Positions 1-6,726 of a stretch of 11,170 bases of DNA are shown piece by piece. How positions within the stretch are numbered: position 1 is the first letter of the stretch; the number at the start of each line of letters is the position of its first letter. Source of the DNA: Gemmatimonadota bacterium (GTDB lineage: Bacteria; Gemmatimonadota; Gemmatimonadetes; Gemmatimonadales; GWC2-71-9); contig JAOUDR010000043.1 of the NCBI GenBank assembly GCA_029859185.1, positions 1 through 11,170 of the forward strand, in the 5' to 3' direction. The notes beneath the pieces were generated by a model. The model did no database searches. It saw only the letters and a list, made by a program, of their open reading frames with translations, and was not told where the DNA came from. The position numbers and the translations under genes were made by a program.

Positions 1-997
1 CCTTCGCGCGGTCGGCACGCAGATGGTCCTCGCCAATACCTACCACCTGCACGTCCGCCCCGGCGAGGACGTCGTCGCGGCGCTGGGCGGGCTTCACCGC
101 TTCATGGGCTGGGATGGGCCGATCCTCACCGATTCGGGCGGATTCCAAGTATTCTCGCTGGAAGGGCACCGCCGGGTGGATGACGACGGGGTCGAGTTTC
201 GTTCGCACGTGGACGGGAGCACGCGGTATCTGACCCCGGAGCGCGCCGTCGAGATTCAGTGGACACTTGGACCCGACGTCGCGATGGCGCTCGATCATGT
301 GGTGGCGGGAACGGTGGACGCATCGGTCTCGGCGGACGCGCTGGCCCGCACCACGCGCTGGCTCGGGCGGTGCCGCACGCGGCACGCGGCACTCAGCCAC
401 GGCGCCCCGGAACGCCAGACGCTGTGGCCGATTCTCCAGGGTGGCACCGACGCGGTGCTGCGTCAGGCTGCCCTGGCCCAGACGCTCGACCTCGGAGCCT
501 GGACCGGCCTCGCGGTGGGCGGGCTGGCGGTGGGAGAGCCGCGACCGGTCATGCATGCCACGCTCGAGACCCTCGCGCCGCGGCTGCCCCCGGCCCTGCC
601 GCGTTATCTTATGGGCGTCGGGTTTCCCGAGGATCTGCTGGCCGCGGTCGCGCGTGGCATGGACCTGTTCGACTGCGTGGCTCCGACCCGCAACGGTCGC
701 AACGGCCAGGCGTTCACCCCCGACGGGCCGGTGAACATTCGCAACGCCGTCCACCGCACCGATCCCGGACCGCTCGATGGAACCTGCGACTGTGAGACGT
801 GCCGGACGTACAGTCGGGGCTACCTGCGCCATCTGTTCGTCGCCGACGAACTCCTCGGCCTGCGACTGCTGTCGCTGCACAACGTCCGGTTTCTGATTCG
901 CTTGGGCGAGGACGCCCGTCGTCACGTGCTGGATGGCACGTTCGACGGCTGGCACCGTGAGTGGCTCGCCCGCTACACCACACGGAGTACCGCGTGA
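1..997 (+). CDS. tgt: Queuine/preQ1 tRNA-guanine transglycosylase, 5' partial
   Basis: Exchanges guanine 34 of GUN-anticodon tRNAs for a 7-deazaguanine base in queuosine formation; cytoplasmic. The reading frame is open from base 2, so the start lies upstream and I estimate about 60 N-terminal residues are missing. Counting from the Met codon at 23, the family motifs are clear: the general-base Asp in DSGGFQVFSL, the base-recognition segments ILQGG and GLAVGGLAVGE, YLMGVG, the nucleophile Asp217 in LFDCVAPTRNGRNG, and the zinc site CDCETC followed by the His of SLHN. The segment after the substrate-binding Asp91 is DHVVAG instead of the usual bacterial DEC(T/P), which resembles eukaryotic QTRT1 (see findings). 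The stop overlaps the yajC start by 4 bases. The tgt-yajC pairing is common in bacteria. Family certain; substrate preference open. Confidence 0.96.
   Translation, partial: LRAVGTQMVLANTYHLHVRPGEDVVAALGGLHRFMGWDGPILTDSGGFQVFSLEGHRRVDDDGVEFRSHVDGSTRYLTPERAVEIQWTLGPDVAMALDHVVAGTVDASVSADALARTTRWLGRCRTRHAALSHGAPERQTLWPILQGGTDAVLRQAALAQTLDLGAWTGLAVGGLAVGEPRPVMHATLETLAPRLPPALPRYLMGVGFPEDLLAAVARGMDLFDCVAPTRNGRNGQAFTPDGPVNIRNAVHRTDPGPLDGTCDCETCRTYSRGYLRHLFVADELLGLRLLSLHNVRFLIRLGEDARRHVLDGTFDGWHREWLARYTTRSTA
984..987 (+). promoter_or_regulatory. Ribosome binding site of yajC
   Basis: GGAG lies 6 bases before the GTG at 994, inside the last codons of tgt. It supports the GTG at 994 as the yajC start rather than the upstream in-frame GTG at 961, which would add 11 residues not expected for YajC. 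Confidence 0.6.
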
Positions 998-1329
998 TTC
1001 CGACGACGCTCTTCTTCTTGTTCGCCCCCGCCGGGCAGCCTGGCGGCCGCGGCCTTGGCATCTTCCTGTTCCAGATGGCCGCGTTCATCGCGATCATCTA
1101 CTTCCTGCTGATCCGACCGAAGGTGACGCAGGAGAAGAAGCACCGTGAGCAGCTTGCCCAGATCCGTCAGGGCGACGAGGTCGTGACGATGGGCGGCATC
1201 GTCGGCAGGGTCGTCCATATCAAGGACGGGGTCCTCACCATCAAGTCCGGCGAGTCACGTCTGATCGTGGAGCGTGACCGGATTGCCGAGGTGCGATCCG
1301 CCGGCACCGGGGAGTCAGCGGCGGGATGA
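994..1329 (+). CDS. yajC: Preprotein translocase subunit YajC
   Basis: Small single-span membrane protein that associates with SecDF-YidC at the Sec translocon. The product is 111 residues, usual for the family. A short hydrophobic N-terminus and a glycine-rich stretch lead to one membrane helix (about residues 22-41) that ends in the family hallmark YFLLIRPK. The conserved cytoplasmic domain follows, with QGDEVVTMGGIVGRV (about 59-73) and the beta-rich ending LIVERDRIAEV. The start is GTG 994, overlapping the tgt stop as GTGA and preceded by GGAG. The stop overlaps the def start as ATGA, so translational coupling is likely on both sides. secD and secF, often downstream of yajC, are not here; def follows instead. 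Confidence 0.95.
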   Translation: MIPTTLFFLFAPAGQPGGRGLGIFLFQMAAFIAIIYFLLIRPKVTQEKKHREQLAQIRQGDEVVTMGGIVGRVVHIKDGVLTIKSGESRLIVERDRIAEVRSAGTGESAAG

Positions 1330-1865
1330 GCGTGCGGCCGCTCCACCTGCTCGGCTCCCCCGTGCTGCGGGAGAAGGCGCGCGCGGTCGGCGCGCCCACG
1401 GCGGAGACGGCGGCGTTCGTCCAGGATCTGTTTGACACCATGCGGGCGGCGGAGGGCGTTGGGCTCGCGGCCAACCAGGTTGGGCTCGCCGAGCGGGTGG
1501 CGGTGGTGGACACGCACGAGGGCGAGCCGATCGTCCTGATCGACCCGGAGATCCTCGAGCGGTACGGCCGCGAACGGGGCGAAGAGGGGTGCCTGTCCAT
1601 TCCCGGCACGAACCTCTACGGCGACGTCGACCGGGCGACGCGGATCGTCATCGCGACGACCACGCTGGATGGCGAACGCGTGCAGCTGGAGGTGCTCGAT
1701 CATCGCGCCCGGGCGGTGCAACACGAGATCGATCATCTGGACGGCGTCCTGTTCATCGACCACTTGAGCCCGCTCAAGCGCCGGATGCTGCTGCGGAGGT
1801 GGGAGAAGCAGCGGAAGGGGAAGTCCGGCTACCTCCAGATGCCCGCGTTGGCGGAAGGCGGCTAG
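1326..1865 (+). CDS. def: Peptide deformylase
   Basis: Metalloenzyme that removes the formyl group from the N-terminal Met of new proteins. The product is 179 residues. All three family motifs are present: motif I GVGLAANQ (44-51), motif II EGCLS (87-91, metal ligand Cys89) and motif III HEIDH (133-137, metal ligands His133 and His137, catalytic Glu134). The C-terminal tail after residue 150 is basic (KRRMLLRRWEKQRKGK), as in many bacterial Def proteins. The ATG overlaps the yajC stop by 4 bases; GGGGAG sits about 11 bases upstream. It is followed after 4 bases by fmt, its functional partner in N-formylmethionine metabolism, in the common def-fmt arrangement. Confidence 0.98.
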   Translation: MSVRPLHLLGSPVLREKARAVGAPTAETAAFVQDLFDTMRAAEGVGLAANQVGLAERVAVVDTHEGEPIVLIDPEILERYGRERGEEGCLSIPGTNLYGDVDRATRIVIATTTLDGERVQLEVLDHRARAVQHEIDHLDGVLFIDHLSPLKRRMLLRRWEKQRKGKSGYLQMPALAEGG

Positions 1866-1869
1866 CACG

Positions 1870-2802
1870 ATGCGGCTCGCGTTCTTCGGTACGCCGACCT
1901 TTGCGGTGCCCGCGCTGCGGGCACTGATCGGTGAGGGCTTCGATCTGCAGGTCGTCGTCACGCAGCCCGACCGCCCCCAGGGCCGATCGCGCTCACGGTT
2001 GGTGTCGCCGCCGGTGAAAGAGGTGGCGGTGGCGGAGGGGATTCCCGTGCTGCAGCCGGAGCAGCCCGGTGATGGGTCGTTCGTGGACGCGCTGCGCGGG
2101 TACGCGCCCACCTTGGGGATCGTCATCGCCTACGGGCACATCCTGAAGCCTGCCCTCCTCGCGCTCCCCGCGCGCGGCATGATCAACGTGCACGCCTCGT
2201 TGCTCCCCGCCTTGCGTGGCGCCGCGCCGATTGCGCACGCGGTCATGGAAGGGCTCGAGGAAACCGGCGTCACGATCATGCAGATGGACGAGGGGATGGA
2301 CACGGGCCCCATCCTGCACCAGGTGCCGACACCGCTCGCCACGGACGAGACCGCGGGCGAGCTCGAGGTCCGGTTGGCCGAGCTTGGGGCGCTCGCCTTG
2401 ATCGAGGCGCTTGCGCTGATGGAGGCGGACGTCCTCGAATCGCGCTCACAGAACGAGGCGCGGGCGACGTACGCGCCCAAGCTCTCGGTCGAGGCGGCGC
2501 GCATCCCGTGGAACGAGAGCACGGCTCGCGTCGGTCGCCTCATTCGCGGGCTCGACCCGCGTCCCGGGGCGTGGACGGAGCTGCGCGACCGCCGCATCAA
2601 GCTGTTCGGCCCCCGGCCAGCCGGCGCGGCACCGGCCGGGGTGACGCCCGGGGAGATCGTCGAGACGGATCCGGCGCTGCTCGTGGCCACAGGGGACGGG
2701 CTCGTCCAGATCCTCGACGTACAGCCGGACGGCAAGACCCGCCTGGCGGCCAGCGAATGGGTGCGTGGCCGGGGCGCCCACCCGGGCGACCGCTTCAGCT
2801 GA
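1870..2802 (+). CDS. fmt: Methionyl-tRNA formyltransferase
   Basis: Transfers a formyl group from 10-formyl-tetrahydrofolate to Met-tRNA(fMet) for translation initiation. The product is 310 residues, standard for the family. The N-terminal catalytic domain begins MRLAFFGTP and carries NVHASLLP with Asn106 and His108, then MDEGMDTGPI with Asp144; these match the catalytic Asn-His-Asp triad, by my memory at the same numbers as in E. coli. The C-terminal tRNA-binding domain (about 205-310) shows RLIRGLDPRPGAWT and ends GDRFS. The linker near residues 248-260 is Ala/Pro/Gly-rich and encoded by very GC-rich sequence with a palindromic stretch. The start ATG is 4 bases after the def stop, with GGAAGG about 11 bases upstream. 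Confidence 0.98.
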   Translation: MRLAFFGTPTFAVPALRALIGEGFDLQVVVTQPDRPQGRSRSRLVSPPVKEVAVAEGIPVLQPEQPGDGSFVDALRGYAPTLGIVIAYGHILKPALLALPARGMINVHASLLPALRGAAPIAHAVMEGLEETGVTIMQMDEGMDTGPILHQVPTPLATDETAGELEVRLAELGALALIEALALMEADVLESRSQNEARATYAPKLSVEAARIPWNESTARVGRLIRGLDPRPGAWTELRDRRIKLFGPRPAGAAPAGVTPGEIVETDPALLVATGDGLVQILDVQPDGKTRLAASEWVRGRGAHPGDRFS

Positions 2803-2813
2803 TCACGCTCCCG

Positions 2814-3407
2814 GTGGTCCACGCGGTCACGGACGATCGCGTGCTGGCCCTCCCCGACTTTCTCGAGCGCGCCGCAGCCCTCGCCGGCGTGCCCGGGTGC
2901 GCCATCCACGTGCGTGGCAGGCTACCAGCCAATCGGCTGCTTGGCCTCGGAGATGCTGTCCGCACCCTGACCGCCGCCGCGGGGACCGCCCTGATCATCC
3001 ATGATCGGCTCGACCTGGCCATGCTCTGCCACGCAGACGGCGCCCATCTGCCAGGTGCAGGGATTCCGGCCTCCCACGCCCGAGCCCTGCTCGGCCCGGA
3101 CGTGCTGATCGGTCGGTCTACCCACTCACCCGCGGAGGCGCGAGCCGCCGCCGACGCCGGGAGCGACTACGTGTTCTTGGGAAACATCTGGGAGACGCCA
3201 TCCCACCCCGGCCGCCCTGGGATCGGGCCGGACGCGATCCGCGCCGCGCCGCCCGCGCGGACGATCGCGATCGGCGGCATCACCGCGGAAACCGCGCCCG
3301 CAGCCATCCGGGCCGGCGCCGCCGGCTGCGCGGCCGTGCGCGCCCTGTGGGATGCGCCCGATCCCGCTGCGGCCGCCCACGCTTTCCGAGTACTTTTCCC
3401 CGGATGA
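2814..3407 (+). CDS. TenI/ThiE-like thiamine-phosphate synthase superfamily protein
   Basis: TIM-barrel protein of the ThiE/TenI superfamily, 197 residues from GTG 2814. It resembles TenI (thiazole tautomerase) more than ThiE: IHVRGR (31-36) sits where ThiE has a Gln-Arg-Glu-Lys-type motif, IIHDR (61-65) where ThiE has an Asn-Asp pair, then LPGAGIP (79-85), IGRSTHS (99-105) and YVFLGNIWET (119-128), ending with IAIGGI and an Ala-rich C-terminus. Its position directly before thiS-thiG fits a role in maturing the ThiG product. Oddity: Asn124 occupies the place of the TenI catalytic His (Gly-His-Val-Phe-Glu-Thr in B. subtilis TenI, from memory), so activity is uncertain. The start is the weakest point: no clear Shine-Dalgarno, and a CTG at 2799 that overlaps the fmt stop is an alternative. 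The stop overlaps the thiS start as ATGA. Confidence 0.8.
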   Translation: MVHAVTDDRVLALPDFLERAAALAGVPGCAIHVRGRLPANRLLGLGDAVRTLTAAAGTALIIHDRLDLAMLCHADGAHLPGAGIPASHARALLGPDVLIGRSTHSPAEARAAADAGSDYVFLGNIWETPSHPGRPGIGPDAIRAAPPARTIAIGGITAETAPAAIRAGAAGCAAVRALWDAPDPAAAAHAFRVLFPG

Positions 3408-3619
3408 CCACCGGTCCGATCCAGTTCACCCTGAACGGGGAGCCGCGGGAGCTGCCAGACGGACTCACGCTGCTCCAGTTGCTCGAGCATTTTGCCCTCG
3501 ACCCGCGCGCGGTCGTCGTGGAACGCAACCGGGAGATTGTCCGTCGGCCGGCGTTGGCCGAGACTCCGCTCAAGGCGGGCGACACGATCGAGCTGGTGCA
3601 TTTCGTAGGAGGTGGCTGA
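3404..3619 (+). CDS. thiS: Sulfur carrier protein ThiS
   Basis: Ubiquitin-fold sulfur carrier. Its C-terminal glycine is adenylated and converted to a thiocarboxylate that donates sulfur to ThiG during thiazole formation. The product is 71 residues, typical length. It starts TTGPIQFTLNGEPRELPDG (a beta-hairpin), continues with the helix LTLLQLLEHF and VVVERNREIV, and ends IELVHFVGGG with the required Gly-Gly terminus. The ATG overlaps the preceding stop by 4 bases, which fixes the start; in-frame codons further upstream would extend into the neighbour. The final glycine codons also form the thiG ribosome binding site. The activating enzyme ThiF and a thiO or thiH gene are not in the window. 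Confidence 0.95.
   Translation: MTTGPIQFTLNGEPRELPDGLTLLQLLEHFALDPRAVVVERNREIVRRPALAETPLKAGDTIELVHFVGGG
3607..3613 (+). promoter_or_regulatory. Strong ribosome binding site of thiG
   Basis: AGGAGGT is a near-complete Shine-Dalgarno sequence, 7 bases before the GTG at 3621. It decides the thiG start: the alternative GTG at 3612 would lie inside this motif. The same bases encode the end of ThiS (Val-Gly-Gly). Confidence 0.85.
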
Positions 3620-3620
3620 G

Positions 3621-4415
3621 GTGGTTGCGGAGGTCTCCGTGCAGGACATCCCGTTCGCCATCGGCGGACGGACCTTTCAATCGCGCCTGATCGTCGGGAC
3701 GGGCAAGTACCGCGACAACGCGACGATGGTCGCCGCGCACGCTGCCTCGGGTGCCGACATCGTCACGGTCGCCGTGCGGCGGGTGGATCTGGACCGGACC
3801 AAGGAGGATGGCATCCTCTACCATGTTGACCCCGCGCGGTATTTCCTCCTGGCGAATACGGCGGGGTGCTACACCGCGGAGGACGCCATCCGCTACGCGC
3901 GGCTGGCACGGGAGGCGGGGTTCAACGAATTCATCAAGCTCGAGGTGATCGGCGATCAGCAGACGCTCCTGCCGGATGTGGCCGAGCTGCTGTCGGCAAC
4001 GGCCGTGCTGGTCAAGGAAGGCTTCCAGGTGCTGGCGTACACGAATGAGGATCTCGTCACCGCCCTGCGCCTCGAGGACGCCGGGTGCGCCGCGGTCATG
4101 CCGCTCGCCTCCCCTATCGGCAGCGGCCTGGGGCTCCTGAACCCGTACGCCGTCCGCACGATCAAGCACCGACTCTCCGTCCCGATCATCGTGGACGCCG
4201 GCGTGGGGACCGCCTCGGACGCCTGCCTGACGATGGAGCAAGGCGTGGACGGCATTCTGATGAACACGGCCATCGCGGAGGCGGCCGATGCCGTCGGCAT
4301 GGCGACCGCCATGCGGTATGCCGTGTCGGCTGGCCGCCTGGCCTTTCTGTCGGGACGGATGCCGCGTCGCGAAGTGGCGGTGCCCTCGAGTCCCGTCACC
4401 GGGATGCTCGCGTAG
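3621..4415 (+). CDS. thiG: Thiazole synthase
   Basis: Forms the thiamine thiazole phosphate from deoxyxylulose 5-phosphate, dehydroglycine and the ThiS thiocarboxylate. The product is 264 residues from GTG 3621, chosen from the strong ribosome binding site 7 bases upstream (the frame is also open to GTG 3612). Family motifs: SRLIVGTGKY (21-30), the VAVRRVDLD segment (49-57), the Schiff-base lysine Lys106 in FIKLEVIGD, VMPLASPIGSG (159-169), IIVDAGVGTASDA (189-201) and GILMNTAIAEA (211-221). TIM-barrel fold, cytoplasmic. It is one base from thiS and 8 bases before rsmB. No TPP riboswitch can fit upstream of the three thiamine genes, so any control must come from a distant promoter or act after transcription. 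Confidence 0.97.
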   Translation: MVAEVSVQDIPFAIGGRTFQSRLIVGTGKYRDNATMVAAHAASGADIVTVAVRRVDLDRTKEDGILYHVDPARYFLLANTAGCYTAEDAIRYARLAREAGFNEFIKLEVIGDQQTLLPDVAELLSATAVLVKEGFQVLAYTNEDLVTALRLEDAGCAAVMPLASPIGSGLGLLNPYAVRTIKHRLSVPIIVDAGVGTASDACLTMEQGVDGILMNTAIAEAADAVGMATAMRYAVSAGRLAFLSGRMPRREVAVPSSPVTGMLA

Positions 4416-4423
4416 GGCGCGCG

Positions 4424-5758
4424 ATGATGGTCGCGGATGCGGCGAGTGGTCCGGATGCGGGGACATCCGCGGCGACGCGGGCGGGGACGCCCGATCGCGG
4501 CTTCGCCGCGCGTCACGCGGCGCTCGACGTGCTACGGCGCGTGCGCGCCCATGACGCGTTCGACGCGGCGCTCACCGCGGCGACCCATGCCCTCAGCGAC
4601 CTCGACCGTCGCCTCGTCCACGAGATGTGCGCCGGCGTGCTGCGCATGCGCACCGAACTCGACGCGCTGCTCACCCCGCGGATCACGGGGGATTGGCGCC
4701 GGGTGCAGGAGGACATGCGCGACGTGCTCCGGCTCGGCGCCTACCAGATCCGTGAACTGTCCCGGGTACCGGTCCACGCGGCGGTCGCCGCCACCGTCGA
4801 GGTCGCCAAGCGGGAGCACGGCGCGCGGGCAGCCGGCTTTGCGAACGCCGTCCTGCGTCGGCTCGCCAAGGAACTGGCCGGCGCCCCCCCGCTCCCCCAG
4901 GCCCCCACGGACGCTCGCGGCCTTGCCGAGCACTACTCGCATCCCGGTTGGCTGGTGGGGCGCTGGGTGACCCGGTTTGGGTTCGAGCGCACCGAGGCCT
5001 TGCTCCGACACAACAACGTGCACAGCCCGGTATGGCTCCAGCCGGCGCGCTGGACCGCGGACCAGCTCCGGGAGGGGTTCCACACGGTGGGCATCTCCTT
5101 CACGGAGACCGCTGGCCTGCCGGGCTTCGCCGTGCACGGTGTACGGGTGCATGATCTCCCGGGGTATGCGGACGGGGCGTTCGTCGTGCAGGATCCGGCG
5201 CAGGCGCTCGCGCTGGAACACGTAGCGGTGCCTCCCGGTGGTCTCGTGTGGGACGCGTGCGCGGCCCCGGGGGGGAAAGCGGCGCGCCTCGCGGGTCAGA
5301 ACCGCGTCTTCGCGTGCGACCCGCGCCGCACCCGCATGCCCCGCCTGATCGACACCGTGCGGCGCGCGGCTCCGGGTGTCGCGGTGGCATGCGGCGACGC
5401 CCTGGCCGCCCCCGTCCGCACGGACTTCTTCGACGTCGTCCTCCTCGACGTCCCGTGCAGCGCCACCGGGACGATTGCCAAGCATCCCGACGCCCGGTGG
5501 CGCCTGTCCGCGCGGCGCATCCAGCGTCTGGCGCTGCTGCAGGCGCAGTTGCTCGACGCGACGGCGGCGGCCGTTCGTCCCGGCGGCATCCTGGCGTATC
5601 TGACGTGCTCGCTCGAGCAGGAAGAGAACGGCGCGCAGATCCAGGCCTTCCTCGAGCGCCACCCCGAGTTTCGCCGCAGCACCGAGGACCTGGTGCTGTT
5701 CCCGCCCGACCGCGGGACGGACGGCGGGTTTGCGGCGCGCATGGAGCGGACGGGATGA
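4424..5758 (+). CDS. rsmB: 16S rRNA (cytosine-5-)-methyltransferase RsmB
   Basis: Methylates C967 (E. coli number) of 16S rRNA at carbon 5 using S-adenosylmethionine. The product is 444 residues. An N-terminal NusB-like RNA-binding domain covers about residues 27-155 (ALDVLRRV, DRRLVHEMCAGVLR, GAYQIREL, VEVAKREHG, GFANAVLRRL). The Rossmann methyltransferase domain has the SAM loop DACAAPGGK (277-285), motif IV DVPCSATGT with Cys345 and motif VI TCSLEQEENG with the catalytic Cys395. This cysteine pair lies 50 residues apart, as in E. coli RsmB. The start at ATG 4424 gives a low-complexity Ala/Gly/Asp-rich leader of about 25 residues; the frame is open further upstream but that part overlaps thiG. 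The stop overlaps the next gene as ATGA. Confidence 0.96.
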   Translation: MMVADAASGPDAGTSAATRAGTPDRGFAARHAALDVLRRVRAHDAFDAALTAATHALSDLDRRLVHEMCAGVLRMRTELDALLTPRITGDWRRVQEDMRDVLRLGAYQIRELSRVPVHAAVAATVEVAKREHGARAAGFANAVLRRLAKELAGAPPLPQAPTDARGLAEHYSHPGWLVGRWVTRFGFERTEALLRHNNVHSPVWLQPARWTADQLREGFHTVGISFTETAGLPGFAVHGVRVHDLPGYADGAFVVQDPAQALALEHVAVPPGGLVWDACAAPGGKAARLAGQNRVFACDPRRTRMPRLIDTVRRAAPGVAVACGDALAAPVRTDFFDVVLLDVPCSATGTIAKHPDARWRLSARRIQRLALLQAQLLDATAAAVRPGGILAYLTCSLEQEENGAQIQAFLERHPEFRRSTEDLVLFPPDRGTDGGFAARMERTG

Positions 5759-6726
5759 GGTTCCGACGTCGCTTCGCCACGGGTGGCCGCCTGAGCGCGC
5801 TGCTGCAATCCCTGCAGGGCCGGTGGCAGGCCTTTCGGAGCCGCCACCGTGACGTCGGTGCGGCAGGCGACGCGCCGCGCGAGACCGCCGATGTGACGGG
5901 CCATGCGGGTTCCACACGCAGTCCAGACTGGGCAGCGTCGACAGCTGATGGCGCGCCGCCGCAGCAGCGGCAGACAGTCACGATCGGGCCGTGGACCGTG
6001 CGCTGGCCGGGCAATCCGCGACGCCTGCTCATCGTGGCGGGCCTGTTCATGGGGACGTTCGTGGTGGGGTATGGGTTCGCGGCCACGATCCTCTTTCCCG
6101 CCCCGATGTTTGCCGCGCGCCATTCGGTCCCGCGCGTGATCGGTGCAACGGAGGAAGCCGCGCGTGAGACGCTTCGGTCCGCGGGGTTCGGCGTCGGAGC
6201 CGTCGACCGCGCCCCGCACGCCACCGTGCCGCAGGGCGCCGTGTTCTGGCAGGATCCGCCGCCCGACGTCGTGGCGCTCGAAGCGACCGACGTGGCACTG
6301 ACGGTGAGCACCGGCCCACAACGCGTGCCGGTGCCGGATGTGGCCGGCTACGACGCGGAGGACGCGCGTCGGCTGATCGAGGGCGCGGGCTTGCGCGTGG
6401 GATCCACCGAGTCCACGCAGGCCCCGACACCACGCAACGTCGCCGTGAACACGCGCCCACCGGCGGGTGCAACGCTGCCACCGGGAACGGACATCGTCCT
6501 GGTGGTGAGTGTGGGAGCGGCGACGATCCGTGTGCCCACGCTCCTCGGGTTGACGCTCGACGAGGCTCGGCTCGCCCTCGAGACGGCGGGGTTGGCGCTC
6601 GGGACGTCGTTTGCACAGACCACCGACGCCGCCGCGCCTGGCGAGATCTTCTATCAGGAGCCGAGTGCCGGCACGCTGTCGGCGCCTGGAACCGTCGTGA
6701 ACGTCCGCATGGCCCGGAGTCGCTGA
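5755..6726 (+). CDS. Membrane-anchored three-PASTA-domain protein without kinase domain
   Basis: 323 residues. The first 88 form a basic, low-complexity, probably cytoplasmic tail (RFRRRF at the start, GNPRR just before the membrane). One transmembrane helix follows (about 89-113, LLIVAGLFMGTFVVGYGFAA). Outside are three tandem PASTA domains: about 122-187, 190-255 and 257-321, each with the VP...G.....A...L...G pattern and a closing P...G strand (QDPPPDVVALEA, TRPPAGATLPPG, QEPSAGTLSAPG). PASTA domains bind peptidoglycan fragments or act as structural spacers in PrkC-type kinases and PBP2x. No kinase, transpeptidase or other enzymatic domain is present. The ATG overlaps the rsmB stop by 4 bases and the stop shares one base with rpe. 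The role is not known; a sensor or scaffold for the cell wall is inference. Confidence 0.9.
   Translation: MRFRRRFATGGRLSALLQSLQGRWQAFRSRHRDVGAAGDAPRETADVTGHAGSTRSPDWAASTADGAPPQQRQTVTIGPWTVRWPGNPRRLLIVAGLFMGTFVVGYGFAATILFPAPMFAARHSVPRVIGATEEAARETLRSAGFGVGAVDRAPHATVPQGAVFWQDPPPDVVALEATDVALTVSTGPQRVPVPDVAGYDAEDARRLIEGAGLRVGSTESTQAPTPRNVAVNTRPPAGATLPPGTDIVLVVSVGAATIRVPTLLGLTLDEARLALETAGLALGTSFAQTTDAAAPGEIFYQEPSAGTLSAPGTVVNVRMARSR

Noticed and set aside
2611..2641. Perfect 8-base inverted repeat (CCCCGGCC / GGCCGGGG) with a 15-base loop
   Set aside because: It lies inside fmt in the Ala/Pro/Gly linker between its two domains and has no U-rich tail. It is explained by GC-rich codons for Pro, Ala and Gly; a terminator or regulatory hairpin is not supported.
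2508..2813. Upstream extension of the TenI-like frame into fmt
   Set aside because: It would overlap the conserved C-terminal domain of fmt by almost 300 bases and its translation is Arg/Pro/Gly-rich. The barrel begins at HAVTDDRV, right after GTG 2814.
3612..3620. GTG at 3612 as thiG start
   Set aside because: This codon lies within the strong Shine-Dalgarno sequence; the GTG at 3621 has ideal spacing and gives a normal ThiG N-terminus.
4085..4423. Upstream extension of the rsmB frame into thiG
   Set aside because: The extension overlaps about 330 bases of thiG, has Arg/Pro-rich composition and no RsmB similarity; the ATG at 4424 fits the family and the operon spacing.
4532..5917. Long minus-strand open frame of 461 codons opposite rsmB
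   Set aside because: It lies fully antisense to a gene with clear motifs. Its translation is Arg/His/Gly/Pro-rich and low in complexity, as expected for a mirror frame in GC-rich DNA, and it has no recognisable domain.
5100..6311. Minus-strand open frame of 403 codons opposite rsmB and the PASTA gene
   Set aside because: Antisense to two real genes, crosses their junction, and is of Arg/Pro/Ala-rich composition without motifs; GC-driven shadow.
6118..6717. Three imperfect protein repeats that might be a DNA repeat array
   Set aside because: The similarity is at protein level (PASTA domains); the DNA is not notably repeated, so this is domain duplication of old age and not a repeat element.
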